Shown piece by piece: positions 16,724 through 24,323 of a DNA stretch of 64,000 nucleotides; the stretch's first letter is position 1, and each line of letters opens with the position of its first letter. The DNA lies in assembly GCF_003586285.1 (NCBI RefSeq), contig NZ_QUBR01000001.1:930001-994000 (forward strand). The letters are read 5' to 3'. This DNA is from Aeromicrobium endophyticum. Lineage in GTDB: Bacteria; Actinomycetota; Actinomycetes; Propionibacteriales; Nocardioidaceae. A program made the translations under genes and the position numbers. Under the pieces are notes generated by a model. That model did no database searches and had not been told where the DNA came from. It saw only the letters and a list, made by a program, of their open reading frames with translations.

Positions 16724-17569
16724 TCACATCTTCCGAATCCGCAACCCTGCGTCGATAGGGAGCGCCACGCCCGTGACGTGCCGCGACGCCTCCGAGGCGA
16801 GGAAGAGGACTGCCTCGCTGACGTCGGAGGGGTCCACCCACGGGATCGGCATGACGTGGAACGCGTGGTACGCCGAGCCGGGAGTCGCCGCGTCGTCTCT
16901 GGTCGGGTTATCGAGGTGCGGCATGAACAAGCGCCGCACGTGCTCGTTGTCCAGCATCGGCGTGTCAACGTTGGTGGGATTGACCGAGTTGACCCGGATC
17001 AGCTCAGGCCCGAGCTCGAGTGCGAGCGTCGCCATCAACGCATTGACCCCGGCCTTCGACGCCCCGTAATGGGCCATGTTGGCGACAGGCGCGAAGGTGA
17101 CGCACGACGACGCGAGGATGACGGATCCTCCTCGACCACCTCGCCGGACGTGGGGGATCGCCGCCTTCGCGGTGTGCCAAACCCCCTTCAGATTGACGTC
17201 GATCATCTCCTGAAACGTCAGGTCGTCGAGGTCGAGGGTCGCGCCCGTCGTGCAGATCGCCGCGTTCGCGACCACGACGTCCAGCCGCCCCAGCTCGTCG
17301 ACCCCTTCGTCGACGACCTCGCTCATCCTCGCCAGGTCGCGGACGTCCGCCTGACGGAGGATGGCGCGACGACCGAGCTTCTCGACGAGTCGAGCCGTCT
17401 CATCGAGCTCGTCGGCCGTTGCCATCGGATAGGGCGCCGACTCCACGTCCTGGCACACGTCGATCCCGATGATGTCCGCGCCCGCCTCGGCGAGCGTGAG
17501 GGCGTGACTTCTTCCCTGCCCTCGCGCCACGCCGGTGATGAAGGCGACCTTGCCGTCGAGAGTACCCAT
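16724..17569 (-). CDS. Mycofactocin-coupled type SDR oxidoreductase
   Basis: The 281-residue protein starts GKVAFITGVARGQGRSHAL and has the mycofactocin-type insertion (LDETARLVEKLGRRAI) after beta-strand 2. Catalytic Tyr168 and Lys172 are present (YGASK). The cofactor-loop motif reads ANAAI instead of the usual ANAGI. It is a close paralogue of the SDR at 26119-26967, matching it in length and most motifs. The ATG at 17569 has AGGAC upstream. The operator-bearing promoter module at 17660-17695 lies about 90 bases upstream, and the esterase gene follows. A role in oxidising a substrate alcohol with electrons passed to mycofactocin is inferred from the family. Confidence 0.9.
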   Translation of the reverse strand: MGTLDGKVAFITGVARGQGRSHALTLAEAGADIIGIDVCQDVESAPYPMATADELDETARLVEKLGRRAILRQADVRDLARMSEVVDEGVDELGRLDVVVANAAICTTGATLDLDDLTFQEMIDVNLKGVWHTAKAAIPHVRRGGRGGSVILASSCVTFAPVANMAHYGASKAGVNALMATLALELGPELIRVNSVNPTNVDTPMLDNEHVRRLFMPHLDNPTRDDAATPGSAYHAFHVMPIPWVDPSDVSEAVLFLASEASRHVTGVALPIDAGLRIRKM

Positions 17570-17659
17570 CGATGTTCCGTCCTGTCGGAGTGTAGGGAGG
17601 TGACTACAGAAGGATGGTGTTGAGCCGTGTGGTGGTGTGGCTGCGGAACGCGTTGTTAC

Positions 17660-17695
17660 TGTGACCGGCCACACATTAGTGACTGAGCGCTCACT
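17660..17695 (-). promoter_or_regulatory. Promoter module with TGAGCGCTCA operator for the SDR-esterase unit
   Basis: The core palindrome TGAGCGCTCA is at 17684-17693. Read with its flank, this element matches the modules at 18859-18893 and 31819-31855: TGTGA, a GCC-CACAT stretch, then GTGACTGAGCGCTCACT. On the minus strand a possible -10 (TAATGT) follows the palindrome directly. It sits between the VOC and SDR genes, so the SDR can be transcribed separately from the VOC gene. Confidence 0.6.
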
Positions 17696-17731
17696 CTACG
17701 AACGAGACCTCAGTCTGTCAATGCACCGGAT

Positions 17732-18223
17732 TCACCGAGTCCCGAAAAGTTCCAGCACAGCCCCGTCGGGGTCCTCGAAGCAGAAGCAGCACTTGTCCTC
17801 GTCAAAGCCGTCGGACGCGAAGGTCACGAGCGGAGTGAGTATCTTGACCCCTCGCTCCTGGAGCTTCGCGTACGCGCTCTCGACGCCTTCCGTCGCGAGA
17901 CACAGCCGGTTCAGACCGACCTTCATCGCGTTCGGGTACACCTCACCCCACGTCGGCGGGTTCACCGCCTCGATCAGGTCCAGGAGCGTCTCGTTCGGAC
18001 CCTCGCCCCACCCCAGGAGCGCGTACCGGATCTTGATCTCGTCGGGGTGCACCCCGAACGCCTCCGACCCAAACGAGACGGCGCGGATGTTCGGGCCCTC
18101 GTCGTCGTACGGCCCCATCCGCAATGTCGCGCCGAGCACCTCCGTGTACCACTTGATTGACGCGTCCATGTTTCGCACGTTGATGTTCGCGTGGAAAATC
18201 CCTGTGATTCCAAGGTCCGACAT
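17732..18223 (-). CDS. VOC family protein (glyoxalase/dioxygenase superfamily)
   Basis: The 163-residue single-unit vicinal-oxygen-chelate protein begins GITGIFHANINVRNMDASIKWY, with a probable metal-ligand His near residue 11. It ends FEDPDGAVLELFG with a Glu ligand. A distinctive YALLGWGEGPNETLLDLIEAVNPP segment lies in the middle. It is a paralogue of the VOC gene at 25595-26089, which has the same YALLGWGEG segment. VOC proteins catalyse isomerisation, epimerisation, lyase or ring-cleavage reactions. Which applies here is unknown, but pairing with a mycofactocin SDR in both copies ties it to that pathway. A strong GGAGGAGAA site precedes the ATG at 18223. Confidence 0.87.
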   Translation of the reverse strand: MSDLGITGIFHANINVRNMDASIKWYTEVLGATLRMGPYDDEGPNIRAVSFGSEAFGVHPDEIKIRYALLGWGEGPNETLLDLIEAVNPPTWGEVYPNAMKVGLNRLCLATEGVESAYAKLQERGVKILTPLVTFASDGFDEDKCCFCFEDPDGAVLELFGTR

Positions 18224-18253
18224 GACGTTCTCCTCCGTCTCTCAGCACATCTC

Positions 18254-18281
18254 TTGACTGACTGAGCGCTCAGTCTATGTT
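18254..18281 (+). promoter_or_regulatory. Promoter with a 16-bp perfect operator filling the -35/-10 spacer
   Basis: TTGACT (18254-18259) and TATGTT (18276-18281) are spaced by 16 bases, and those 16 bases are the perfect palindrome GACTGAGCGCTCAGTC (18260-18275). Bound repressor would block RNA polymerase directly. The promoter points to the truncated SDR at 18329. The divergent VOC gene (start 18223) lies just behind and may share the operator. Confidence 0.65.
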
Positions 18282-18328
18282 ACGCTTGTCACAATGTCAC
18301 ATCCACGACGAACAGACAGGAGCTCGGA

Positions 18329-18547
18329 ATGGGAGCTTTGAACGGGAAGGTCGCACTCGTCACAGGAGTCGCGCGCGGACAAGGTCACAGCCATGCGCTT
18401 CACCTGGCGAAGGAGGGCGCGGACATCATCGGCATCGATCGACTCACCGACGAGCCGACCATCCACTACCCGCTGGCGACCGCCGATGACCTGAACGAGA
18501 CGCGTGCTCTGATCCAGAAGCTCGGTCGCACCGCGATCCTCTCCTAG
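18329..18547 (+). pseudogene. Truncated mycofactocin-type SDR (N-terminal 72 residues)
   Basis: The frame starts MGALNGKVALVTGVARGQGHSHAL and keeps the mycofactocin-type insertion (LNETRALIQKLGRTAIL), then stops at TAG where intact relatives continue with an ADVR motif. The NAG loop, catalytic Ser, Tyr and Lys are all missing, so it cannot be an active enzyme. The break lies at about 18541-18547, exactly where a truncated binding-protein gene on the other strand ends. Promoter, operator and start region are intact, which suggests a recent deletion. Confidence 0.85.
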
Positions 18548-18810
18548 GCCGACACCGGCTTGGGGGCATCGGTCGGGATCGGGAAAACGGTGCCCTTGAA
18601 GGCCTCGTCCAGAGCCTGCTTGCCGTCGAATCCCGCCGCGAAGGTCGTCCCTCCGTCACCACCTGCCTGGTCGTCGGCCGTGGTGCTTCCGCAAGCCGCC
18701 AGCACGGAGGTCAGTGAACCCACGATCGCGATGACGAGGGCGACACGGATTCGGCCTCCCACCCTCCTCCGGCGCCCGACCCTGTGGTCCGTTGCACAGC
18801 TCTTCTGCAT
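18544..18810 (-). pseudogene. Truncated sugar-type ABC substrate-binding lipoprotein (N-terminal part)
   Basis: From ATG 18810 (AAAGGGC upstream) the frame encodes a basic n-region, a hydrophobic segment and the lipobox LAAC, then GKQALDEAFKGTVFPIPTDA. That resembles the mature N-terminus of sugar-type (rbsB/xylF-like) binding proteins. It stops after about 88 residues, while such proteins are normally 330-400 residues long. The stop codon is created at the junction with the truncated SDR on the opposite strand. Two intact operator copies lie upstream at 18883-18909, so the promoter probably still works. Confidence 0.8.
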
Positions 18811-18858
18811 GAGTGCCCTTTCTGTCTCGCGTCCTGTCTGCATCCGGACGCGCGCTCA

Positions 18859-18912
18859 TGTGACGGCCACCACATGATGACCGAGCGCTCACTTAGGAGT
18901 GAGCGCTCAGTC
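18859..18912 (-). promoter_or_regulatory. Promoter module with two TGAGCGCTCA-type operators
   Basis: GAGCGCTC at 18883-18890 and TGAGCGCTCA at 18900-18909 are two copies of the island operator, with centres 18 bases apart. The segment 18859-18893 matches the modules at 17660-17695 and 31819-31855 (TGTGA, GCCAC-CACAT, then TGACCGAGCGCTCACT). It drives the truncated binding-protein gene on the minus strand. Confidence 0.6.
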
Positions 18913-19006
18913 TGTCAATGAAAAGATGAACACGCACTCGGCGGATGCTCGTCGTCCGTCTGTTGAAGGGCCCCAGGCGTGCACCAGTGGTGCCGTGCCA
19001 TCAGCC

Positions 19007-19034
19007 GGCCACCGTCTCGGGCGAGACGGTGGCC
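19007..19034 (-). terminator. Hairpin downstream of the acyl-CoA ligase gene
   Basis: GGCCACCGTCTC (19007-19018) and GAGACGGTGGCC (19023-19034) form a perfect 12-bp stem with a 4-base loop, about 48 bases past the ligase stop on the minus strand. No T-tract follows, as is common in high-GC actinobacteria. It probably ends the TetR-SDR-ligase unit. Confidence 0.6.
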
Positions 19035-19081
19035 TACCGGGGCGTGCCGTCGGCTGTCGTCCTCGCCCTCGGCCGCGAGAC

Positions 19082-20626
19082 CTACTGCGCGGGCGATCGC
19101 CTCACACGCGTGCCGAGATCCCTGACGACGTCGCGATCGATCGCCGTCTTCTGGATCTTTCCGGTCGCTCCCTTAGGCAGTGTCGGGACGACCTGGATGA
19201 GCCGAGGCACCTTGTAGGCAGCGATCCGCTCGTCGAGCCAGGCTCGGAGCTCTGCCGGCGACGCCGACGAGGACGAACGGAAGGAGACCACGGCCGCGAC
19301 CTCCTCCCCGAGTCGGTCATCGGGCACGCCCACCACGGCCGCCTCGAGCACGGCGGGATGCTCGTAAAGCGCGTCCTCGACCTCACGCGGATAGACGTTG
19401 TAGCCGCCGCGGATGATGAGCTCCTTCTTGCGACCCACGATCCAGAGATAACCGTCCTCGTCCATGCGGCCGAGGTCGCCTGTCAGGAGGCGACCGCCCG
19501 CCAACGCCTCCGCCGTCGCCTCGGGACGCCTCCAGTAGCCGGGCGTGACGTTCGCACCCGCGATCGTGACCTCGCCGACGGTCCCGACCGGCACCGGGTC
19601 GCCGTGGTCGTCAACGACGCTGATCTCCACGCCGCTCACCGCCTGGCCGACGCTTCCTTCGCGCGACTCCCGTCCGGAGTGCTCGCACGCCCCGATCGCC
19701 GTGGTCTCGCTCAGCGCGTAGCCGCTCTGGACGGTCGCACCGAACTCTGACGCGAAGGCCCGGTTGACCTCCGTCGGCAGGGTCGCCCCTCCCGACGAGG
19801 CCACTCGGAGGGACGTGATGCTCGGCGCCGGGTCCAGGTGGCGCGCGGACTCGAGCATCTCGATCCACATCGTCGGGACCCCGCTCAGCACGGTCAGCTC
19901 GTCCACCTCGACCATGCGCAGCATCGTGTCCGCTGCGAAACGCTGCAGCAGGGACACGCTCGCGCCGACGTCGAGTGCTGCGCCGAGCACCGCGACCTGC
20001 CCGTAGACGTGGAACAGGGGAAGCGCCGTGCCGAGCCTGTCGTCCGCGGAGAGCTCGAAGACGTGCCGGACGGCCGACGTCGAGGCGAAGATGTTGCCGA
20101 AGGTGATGATGGCACCCTTGGGCACCCCGGTCGTCCCCGAGGTGTAGAGCAGGGCAGCCGTGTCCTCCACCGGCCGCGCCTCGACATCGGCCACGTCGTC
20201 GCGGGCGCCCGGCGCGATCTCACGAAGCTCGACGAACGGCACGGTCAACGTCGCTGCAACCTCGCAAGTCGACGTCGCGTCGTCGTGCCACGCGATCACC
20301 ATGCAGACGTCAGCGTCGCGGGCGAAGTGCTCGAGCTCGCGTGTCGTGCAGAGCGGGTTGACGGGGACGACGACCGCACCCGCGGCCAGGATGCCCAGAT
20401 AGGCCTGGACGAACGCGACGCCTGTGGGTGCCACGAGAAGGACCCGGTCTCCAGCAGTCACGCCGGCAGCTCGGAGGTCGCGGACGTGACGCGACGCGGC
20501 GCGCACGACATCGCTGTAGGTCCACTCGTCCCTACCTTGCCGGACCGCTACCGCATCGGGGTGCGCGCCAGCGTGCCCCCACGTGCGCCTCACGAGGTCG
20601 ACGTACTCTCGCTGGTCCACCGACAT
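19082..20626 (-). CDS. AMP-dependent acyl-CoA synthetase (fatty-acid/aryl-CoA ligase type)
   Basis: The 514-residue protein has the ATP-binding P-loop YTSGTTGVPKGA near residue 162. Next come SGYALSETT (A5) and TGDLGRMDEDGYLWIVGRKKE (A7/A8), and the late motif PKGATGKIQK supplies the catalytic Lys. It activates a carboxylic acid with ATP and CoA. The substrate class cannot be fixed. Length and motifs fit FadD-like or class I aryl/alkyl-CoA ligases. It lies 50 bases downstream of an SDR and behind the TetR gene in the same direction. In the island it would make the CoA ester that the two acyl-CoA dehydrogenases at 23.2-25.5 kb act on. Confidence 0.9.
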   Translation of the reverse strand: MSVDQREYVDLVRRTWGHAGAHPDAVAVRQGRDEWTYSDVVRAASRHVRDLRAAGVTAGDRVLLVAPTGVAFVQAYLGILAAGAVVVPVNPLCTTRELEHFARDADVCMVIAWHDDATSTCEVAATLTVPFVELREIAPGARDDVADVEARPVEDTAALLYTSGTTGVPKGAIITFGNIFASTSAVRHVFELSADDRLGTALPLFHVYGQVAVLGAALDVGASVSLLQRFAADTMLRMVEVDELTVLSGVPTMWIEMLESARHLDPAPSITSLRVASSGGATLPTEVNRAFASEFGATVQSGYALSETTAIGACEHSGRESREGSVGQAVSGVEISVVDDHGDPVPVGTVGEVTIAGANVTPGYWRRPEATAEALAGGRLLTGDLGRMDEDGYLWIVGRKKELIIRGGYNVYPREVEDALYEHPAVLEAAVVGVPDDRLGEEVAAVVSFRSSSSASPAELRAWLDERIAAYKVPRLIQVVPTLPKGATGKIQKTAIDRDVVRDLGTRVRRSPAQ

Positions 20627-20676
20627 CGTGAATCATCCTCTACCTAGACAACGTTGCGTGACGGAGCTCGAGCGCC

Positions 20677-21435
20677 CTATCGACTCAGCAGTAGTCCGCC
20701 CTCGACGGGGATCGTGCTGCCGACGATGTAGTCCCCCGCACGTGACGCGAGGTAGATCGCGGCCGCGGCCATGTCCTCGGGCTCGCCGACCCGCCCGGCG
20801 GGAACCGAGCCGACGAGCTGGTCCGCCTCCTTGTTCATCTGCGTAGGGAACGGCCCTGGGGCGATGCCGGACACGACGATCCCGTCCGCGGCCAGCCGCA
20901 GCGCCATGCGTTTGGTCAGGTGCACCACAGCCGCCTTGCTGGCGTGGTAAGAGTACGTCTCCCACTCGTTCATCGTCAGGCCATCGACCGAGGAGATGTT
21001 GATGACCTTCGCCGGCCGGTCGGCCGTGGCGGCGGCGAGGTCGCTCTTGAGGGCCTGGGTCAGGAAGAAGAGGCTCTTGACGTTGACGTCCATGACCTTG
21101 TCCCACCCGGACTCGGGGAACTCGTCGAACGGCGCCCCCCACGTCGCGCCCGCGTTGTTGACAAGGACGTCCAAGGCCGGCTCGTGCTCGCGGTACTGCG
21201 CGACGAGCTCGTTGATCCCGTCCAGGGTGGAGACGTCGGCGGGCAGCGAGACACACGTGCCGAGCCGCGACAGCTCAGTCGCGGTCTGGTCACAGGCCTC
21301 CGCCTTGCGCGACGAGATGTAGACGCGTGCACCCTGCGCGAGGAATCCCTCGGCGATCATCCGACCGATCCCCCGCGACCCGCCCGTAACCAGGGCGGAG
21401 CGTCCTTCGAGCGAGAACAGGTGCGAGGTGTCCAT
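20677..21435 (-). CDS. SDR family oxidoreductase
   Basis: This 252-residue classical SDR begins GRSALVTGGSRGIGRMIAEGF with a Gly-rich cofactor loop. It has NNAG near 93-96, Ser149, Tyr163 and Lys167 (YHASK). The C-terminus IVGSTIPVEGGLLLSR is FabG-like. It resembles 2-deoxy-D-gluconate 3-dehydrogenase or 3-oxoacyl reductase-type enzymes and lacks the mycofactocin insertion, so it probably uses free NAD(P). The ATG at 21435 has AAGGAT upstream. It lies between the TetR gene (72 bases upstream) and the acyl-CoA ligase. A 3-hydroxyacyl-type dehydrogenation within the island pathway is possible but unproven. Confidence 0.87.
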   Translation of the reverse strand: MDTSHLFSLEGRSALVTGGSRGIGRMIAEGFLAQGARVYISSRKAEACDQTATELSRLGTCVSLPADVSTLDGINELVAQYREHEPALDVLVNNAGATWGAPFDEFPESGWDKVMDVNVKSLFFLTQALKSDLAAATADRPAKVINISSVDGLTMNEWETYSYHASKAAVVHLTKRMALRLAADGIVVSGIAPGPFPTQMNKEADQLVGSVPAGRVGEPEDMAAAAIYLASRAGDYIVGSTIPVEGGLLLSR

Positions 21436-21470
21436 GATGATCCTTCGTGAGCGCGATGTGACGTGATGAC

Positions 21471-21499
21471 CGGGTGAGCCGCTCAAGGCGCCTCACCCG
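21471..21499 (-). terminator. Hairpin between tetR and the SDR-ligase genes
   Basis: CGGGTGAG (21471-21478) and CTCACCCG (21492-21499) form an 8-bp stem around a 13-base loop, just past the TetR stop and 36 bases before the SDR start. It may partly terminate the regulator transcript, lowering or separating expression of the downstream genes. Confidence 0.4.
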
Positions 21500-21507
21500 T
21501 CGAGCAC

Positions 21508-22161
21508 CTACGACGACGGCGGCGGCGTCGCGATGCGAAGGGCGAACTTGGAGTACAAGGCCGCGATGCTCTGCGGGGACTCGGTGCCGTCGAGGCCGTA
21601 CCAGCGCGTCACGTCGATGCTCAAGGAGTGGATCGCGCGGAGCACGCCGTCGATGTCGGCCGCGTCGAAGGTGTTGTCCTTCGCCCCCTCCTCCACGACG
21701 TTGCGGAAGATGGCCTCGATTTGGTGGCGCAACTCGACGATCTCGGCGAAGTGCTCCTCGGTCAGCACGGCGAGGTCGTGCTGGCACGCGCGACCGACAG
21801 TGTGGTAGCGGGCATGCCACTCGACGTAGATCGACACCAGCCTCTGCAGCCGTTCGGTCGGCGTGCCGTCACCTGGATCAGCGTTGAGGCAGGCCAGCGT
21901 GTCGATGTGTCCCGAGCGGGTGATCTCGAAGAACACCGCTTCCTTGGAATCGAACATCGTGTAGAGCGACCCCGCGCTGAGCTTGGCCCCCGCGCTGATG
22001 TCCCTCGTCCGCGTGCCGTAGAAGCCGTTGCGCGCGAAGCACAGCACGGCGGACCCGAGCAGCCTGCGGGCCGCGTCGGACAGCTTGGGATCCCAGAAGT
22101 CGGGATCGGGGGCCACGTAGCGCGCAGGGCCTGTCTGATCGTTCCAGACTCGTGTTGCCAT
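21508..22161 (-). CDS. TetR/AcrR family regulator, likely repressor of the TGAGCGCTCA regulon
   Basis: The 217-residue protein has an N-terminal tail, then a TetR helix-turn-helix near residues 30-75 (AVLCFARNGFYGTRTRDISAGAKLSAGSLYTMFDSKEAVF) and an all-helical ligand domain. A good GGAAGGA site precedes the ATG at 22161. It diverges from a mycofactocin-type SDR gene, and the gap holds two copies of the palindrome repeated across the island (22240-22249 and 22284-22293). That makes it the best candidate for the protein that reads this operator. The other TetR genes in the window have different palindromes or none nearby. The inducer is unknown and may be a CoA ester or alcohol. Confidence 0.87.
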   Translation of the reverse strand: MATRVWNDQTGPARYVAPDPDFWDPKLSDAARRLLGSAVLCFARNGFYGTRTRDISAGAKLSAGSLYTMFDSKEAVFFEITRSGHIDTLACLNADPGDGTPTERLQRLVSIYVEWHARYHTVGRACQHDLAVLTEEHFAEIVELRHQIEAIFRNVVEEGAKDNTFDAADIDGVLRAIHSLSIDVTRWYGLDGTESPQSIAALYSKFALRIATPPPSS

Positions 22162-22239
22162 GAGTATTCCTTCCTGGTTCTCGTGTCTCTGCAGACGCAC
22201 GAGACTACCGGGAATGTTCGTGGCCCATTCTATCACAAC

Positions 22240-22293
22240 TGAGCGCTCACTCACGTCCCGGATGAGCGATGGCCAGCAATTGACTGAGCGCTT
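22240..22293. promoter_or_regulatory. Two operator copies in the divergent tetR-SDR promoter region
   Basis: TGAGCGCTCA at 22240-22249 and TGAGCGCTTG at 22284-22293 are the island operator, the second degenerate in its right half. On the minus strand a possible -10 (TAGAAT near 22225-22232) follows the first copy and points at the TetR gene. TTGACT overlaps the second copy on the plus strand and could be the -35 of the SDR gene. This arrangement suits autoregulation. Confidence 0.6.
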
Positions 22294-22387
22294 GCTTACC
22301 GGGCATGTACGTGTTACTACTGACGAGATGTCACACTTCCGGGTCGTCCGACCCGGCCACCAGACCAACCGCAAGAGGGAGACCGAC

Positions 22388-23218
22388 ATGGGACGACTCG
22401 ACGGCACCGTGGCCTTCGTGACCGGAGCAGCACGTGGACAGGGACGCAGTCACGCCGTACGTCTAGCCGAGGAGGGCGCCGACATTTTCGCGATCGACAT
22501 CTGCGCGCCTGTGTCGTCGGGTTTCGCTCCGCCGGCCAGGCCCGAGGATCTCGAGGAGACCGCCAGCCTCGTGGCGTCGCTCGGGCGCCGCGTCGTGACG
22601 AGGGTAGCCGACGTTCGTGACCGAGACCGACTGGCGCAGGTGCTGCGGGAGGGGGTGGCGGAGCTCGGTCGACTCGACATCGTCTGCGCCAACGCCGGAA
22701 TCGTGTCCTACGCCAAGACGCACGAGCTGACGCCTGACGAGTGGCACCAGACGCTCGACATCAACCTCACGGGTGTCTGGAACACCTGTCGCGCGGCAAT
22801 CCCGATCCTGCTCGAGCAGGGCCACGGCGGCTCGATCATCATCACCAGCTCGTCTGCCGGTCTGAAGCCGCTCGAGAACATGGGCCACTACGCGGCGACC
22901 AAGCACGGCGTCCTAGGTCTCATGAAGACGATGGCGCTGGAGCTCGGCCCCAGCAACATCCGAGTCAACACGGTCAACCCAGGTGGAGTGAACACGGCCA
23001 TGATCCACAACGAGGGGACGTACCAGCTCTTCGCAGGTGACCTCGACTCCGTCTCGAAGAAAGAGTTCGAAGAACGCCTCGCACCACTCACGGTGCTGCC
23101 GATCTCGTGGGTCGAGCCTGCCGACGTCTCGAACGCGGTGCTGTTCCTCGCCTCCGACGAGGCCCGCTACATCACCGGCGTCTCGCTGCCCGTCGACGGC
23201 GGACAGGTCCTGAAGTAG
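22388..23218 (+). CDS. Mycofactocin-coupled type SDR oxidoreductase
   Basis: The 276-residue protein starts GTVAFVTGAARGQGRSHAVRLAEEG and carries the mycofactocin-type insertion after AIDIC (LEETASLVASLGRRVV). Catalytic Ser154, Tyr168 and Lys172 (YAATK) occupy the same positions as in the other three intact mycofactocin-type SDRs of this window. GAGGGAG precedes the ATG at 22388, and upstream in-frame sequence runs through the operators and is not coding. It diverges from the TetR gene and converges on the acyl-CoA dehydrogenase operon, with stops 4 bases apart. It probably oxidises the pathway alcohol, with electrons going to mycofactocin. Confidence 0.9.
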   Translation: MGRLDGTVAFVTGAARGQGRSHAVRLAEEGADIFAIDICAPVSSGFAPPARPEDLEETASLVASLGRRVVTRVADVRDRDRLAQVLREGVAELGRLDIVCANAGIVSYAKTHELTPDEWHQTLDINLTGVWNTCRAAIPILLEQGHGGSIIITSSSAGLKPLENMGHYAATKHGVLGLMKTMALELGPSNIRVNTVNPGGVNTAMIHNEGTYQLFAGDLDSVSKKEFEERLAPLTVLPISWVEPADVSNAVLFLASDEARYITGVSLPVDGGQVLK

Positions 23219-23222
23219 CAGG

Positions 23223-24323
23223 TCAGCTCGCCGAGATCCCCACGAGATCGGCGAGCTGCCTTCGGTGTGCACCGGGACCACCCAACGCGAGCTGGTCCGC
23301 CTTCGCCCTCTTGAGGTAGAGGTGAGCCGGGTGCTCCCACGTCATGCCGATACCGCCGTGCAGCTGTACCGCCTCCTCCGCCGCGGCGACGGCCTGGTCG
23401 CTGCAGTAGGACTGAGCAACTCCACAAGCGACGCTGAGATCGTCGCTCTTTGCCGCGAGGCTTGCGGCAGCGTAGCGCGCAGCCGCAGCCGCGGATTCAA
23501 CGCCGGTGTAGACGTCGGCGAGTCTGTGCTTGAGAGCTTGGAACCCTCCGACAGCCCGGCCGAACTGGCGGCGGTCCTTGACGTAGGCGACCGTGGCCTC
23601 GAGGCACCACTGCGCGATACCCAGCTGCTCGGATGCGAGCAGAGCGCATCCAGCTTCCAGGCCGCGTCGCACCGCCGTCTCGGCATCGAGCAGCATCAGC
23701 TCACCCGCCACCCCCGAGAAGCACACATCAGCAAGCTGGCGGGTCATGTCAAGAGACACGATCGGCGTGACCTGCACCTCCTCTGAACTCACGGCGTACA
23801 GCGCAACGCCCTCATCCGTGGCAACCGGCACCAGGAGGACATCTGCCTCTACGGCTCCTGCGACACTGGTCATCGTCCCAGTCAGAAGGCCACGATCGAC
23901 AGCGATAGACGGAAGATCGTCGAAAGGCGCAGTTGACCACGGCAGCGTGAGCGCCACGACCGTCTCTCCTGCTGCGAGGGACCTGACAAGCGTCGAGTCA
24001 GTATCGAGAAGCGTCGTGGCCGCGATCACTGAACTTGTCAAGAATGGCACGGGCGCGACCGCCCGACCGAGCTCCTCCAGCACAACCGCGGCTTCGCGTG
24101 CAGTCGCCCCGGCGCCACCACGGTCCTCGGACACGATCAAGCCCGCTAAGCCCAGCTCGGTGGCAAGCCCGTGCCACAAGGGTGCGACCGGGGATCGGTC
24201 ACCGTCGTACAGGGCTGCGACAGCGTGAGGATCACATCGCTGGGCGAGCAGACGGCGCACCACGGCGCGCAGGTCGTCCTCGACATCGGTGTACAGCAGG
24301 TCCAGGTCTGACGGTTCGCTCAC
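23223..24323 (-). CDS. Acyl-CoA dehydrogenase family protein, partner subunit
   Basis: The 366-residue flavoprotein shows the acyl-CoA dehydrogenase fold: LAGLIVSEDRGGAGATAREAAVVLEELG in the N-terminal helical domain, KDRRQFGRAVGGFQALKHRLAD, and the C-terminal LHGGIGMTWEHPAHLYLKRAKA. It starts at GTG 24323, overlapping the stop of the upstream acyl-CoA dehydrogenase as GTGA, with GGAAGGAG 9 bases upstream. Tight pairs of a longer and a shorter such protein form heterotetramers in actinobacterial steroid and side-chain degradation (FadE26/FadE27-like). The shorter partner often lacks a complete active site. It is the last gene of the operon that begins with the binding protein. Confidence 0.88.
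   Translation of the reverse strand: MSEPSDLDLLYTDVEDDLRAVVRRLLAQRCDPHAVAALYDGDRSPVAPLWHGLATELGLAGLIVSEDRGGAGATAREAAVVLEELGRAVAPVPFLTSSVIAATTLLDTDSTLVRSLAAGETVVALTLPWSTAPFDDLPSIAVDRGLLTGTMTSVAGAVEADVLLVPVATDEGVALYAVSSEEVQVTPIVSLDMTRQLADVCFSGVAGELMLLDAETAVRRGLEAGCALLASEQLGIAQWCLEATVAYVKDRRQFGRAVGGFQALKHRLADVYTGVESAAAAARYAAASLAAKSDDLSVACGVAQSYCSDQAVAAAEEAVQLHGGIGMTWEHPAHLYLKRAKADQLALGGPGAHRRQLADLVGISAS
23225..23256. terminator. Bidirectional terminator hairpin between convergent genes
   Basis: AGCTCGCCGA (23225-23234) and TCGGCGAGCT (23247-23256) form a perfect 10-bp stem. It begins 6 bases past the plus-strand SDR stop and overlaps the last codons of the minus-strand acyl-CoA dehydrogenase, so it can serve the plus-strand SDR and sits at the end of the dehydrogenase gene. 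Confidence 0.5.
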
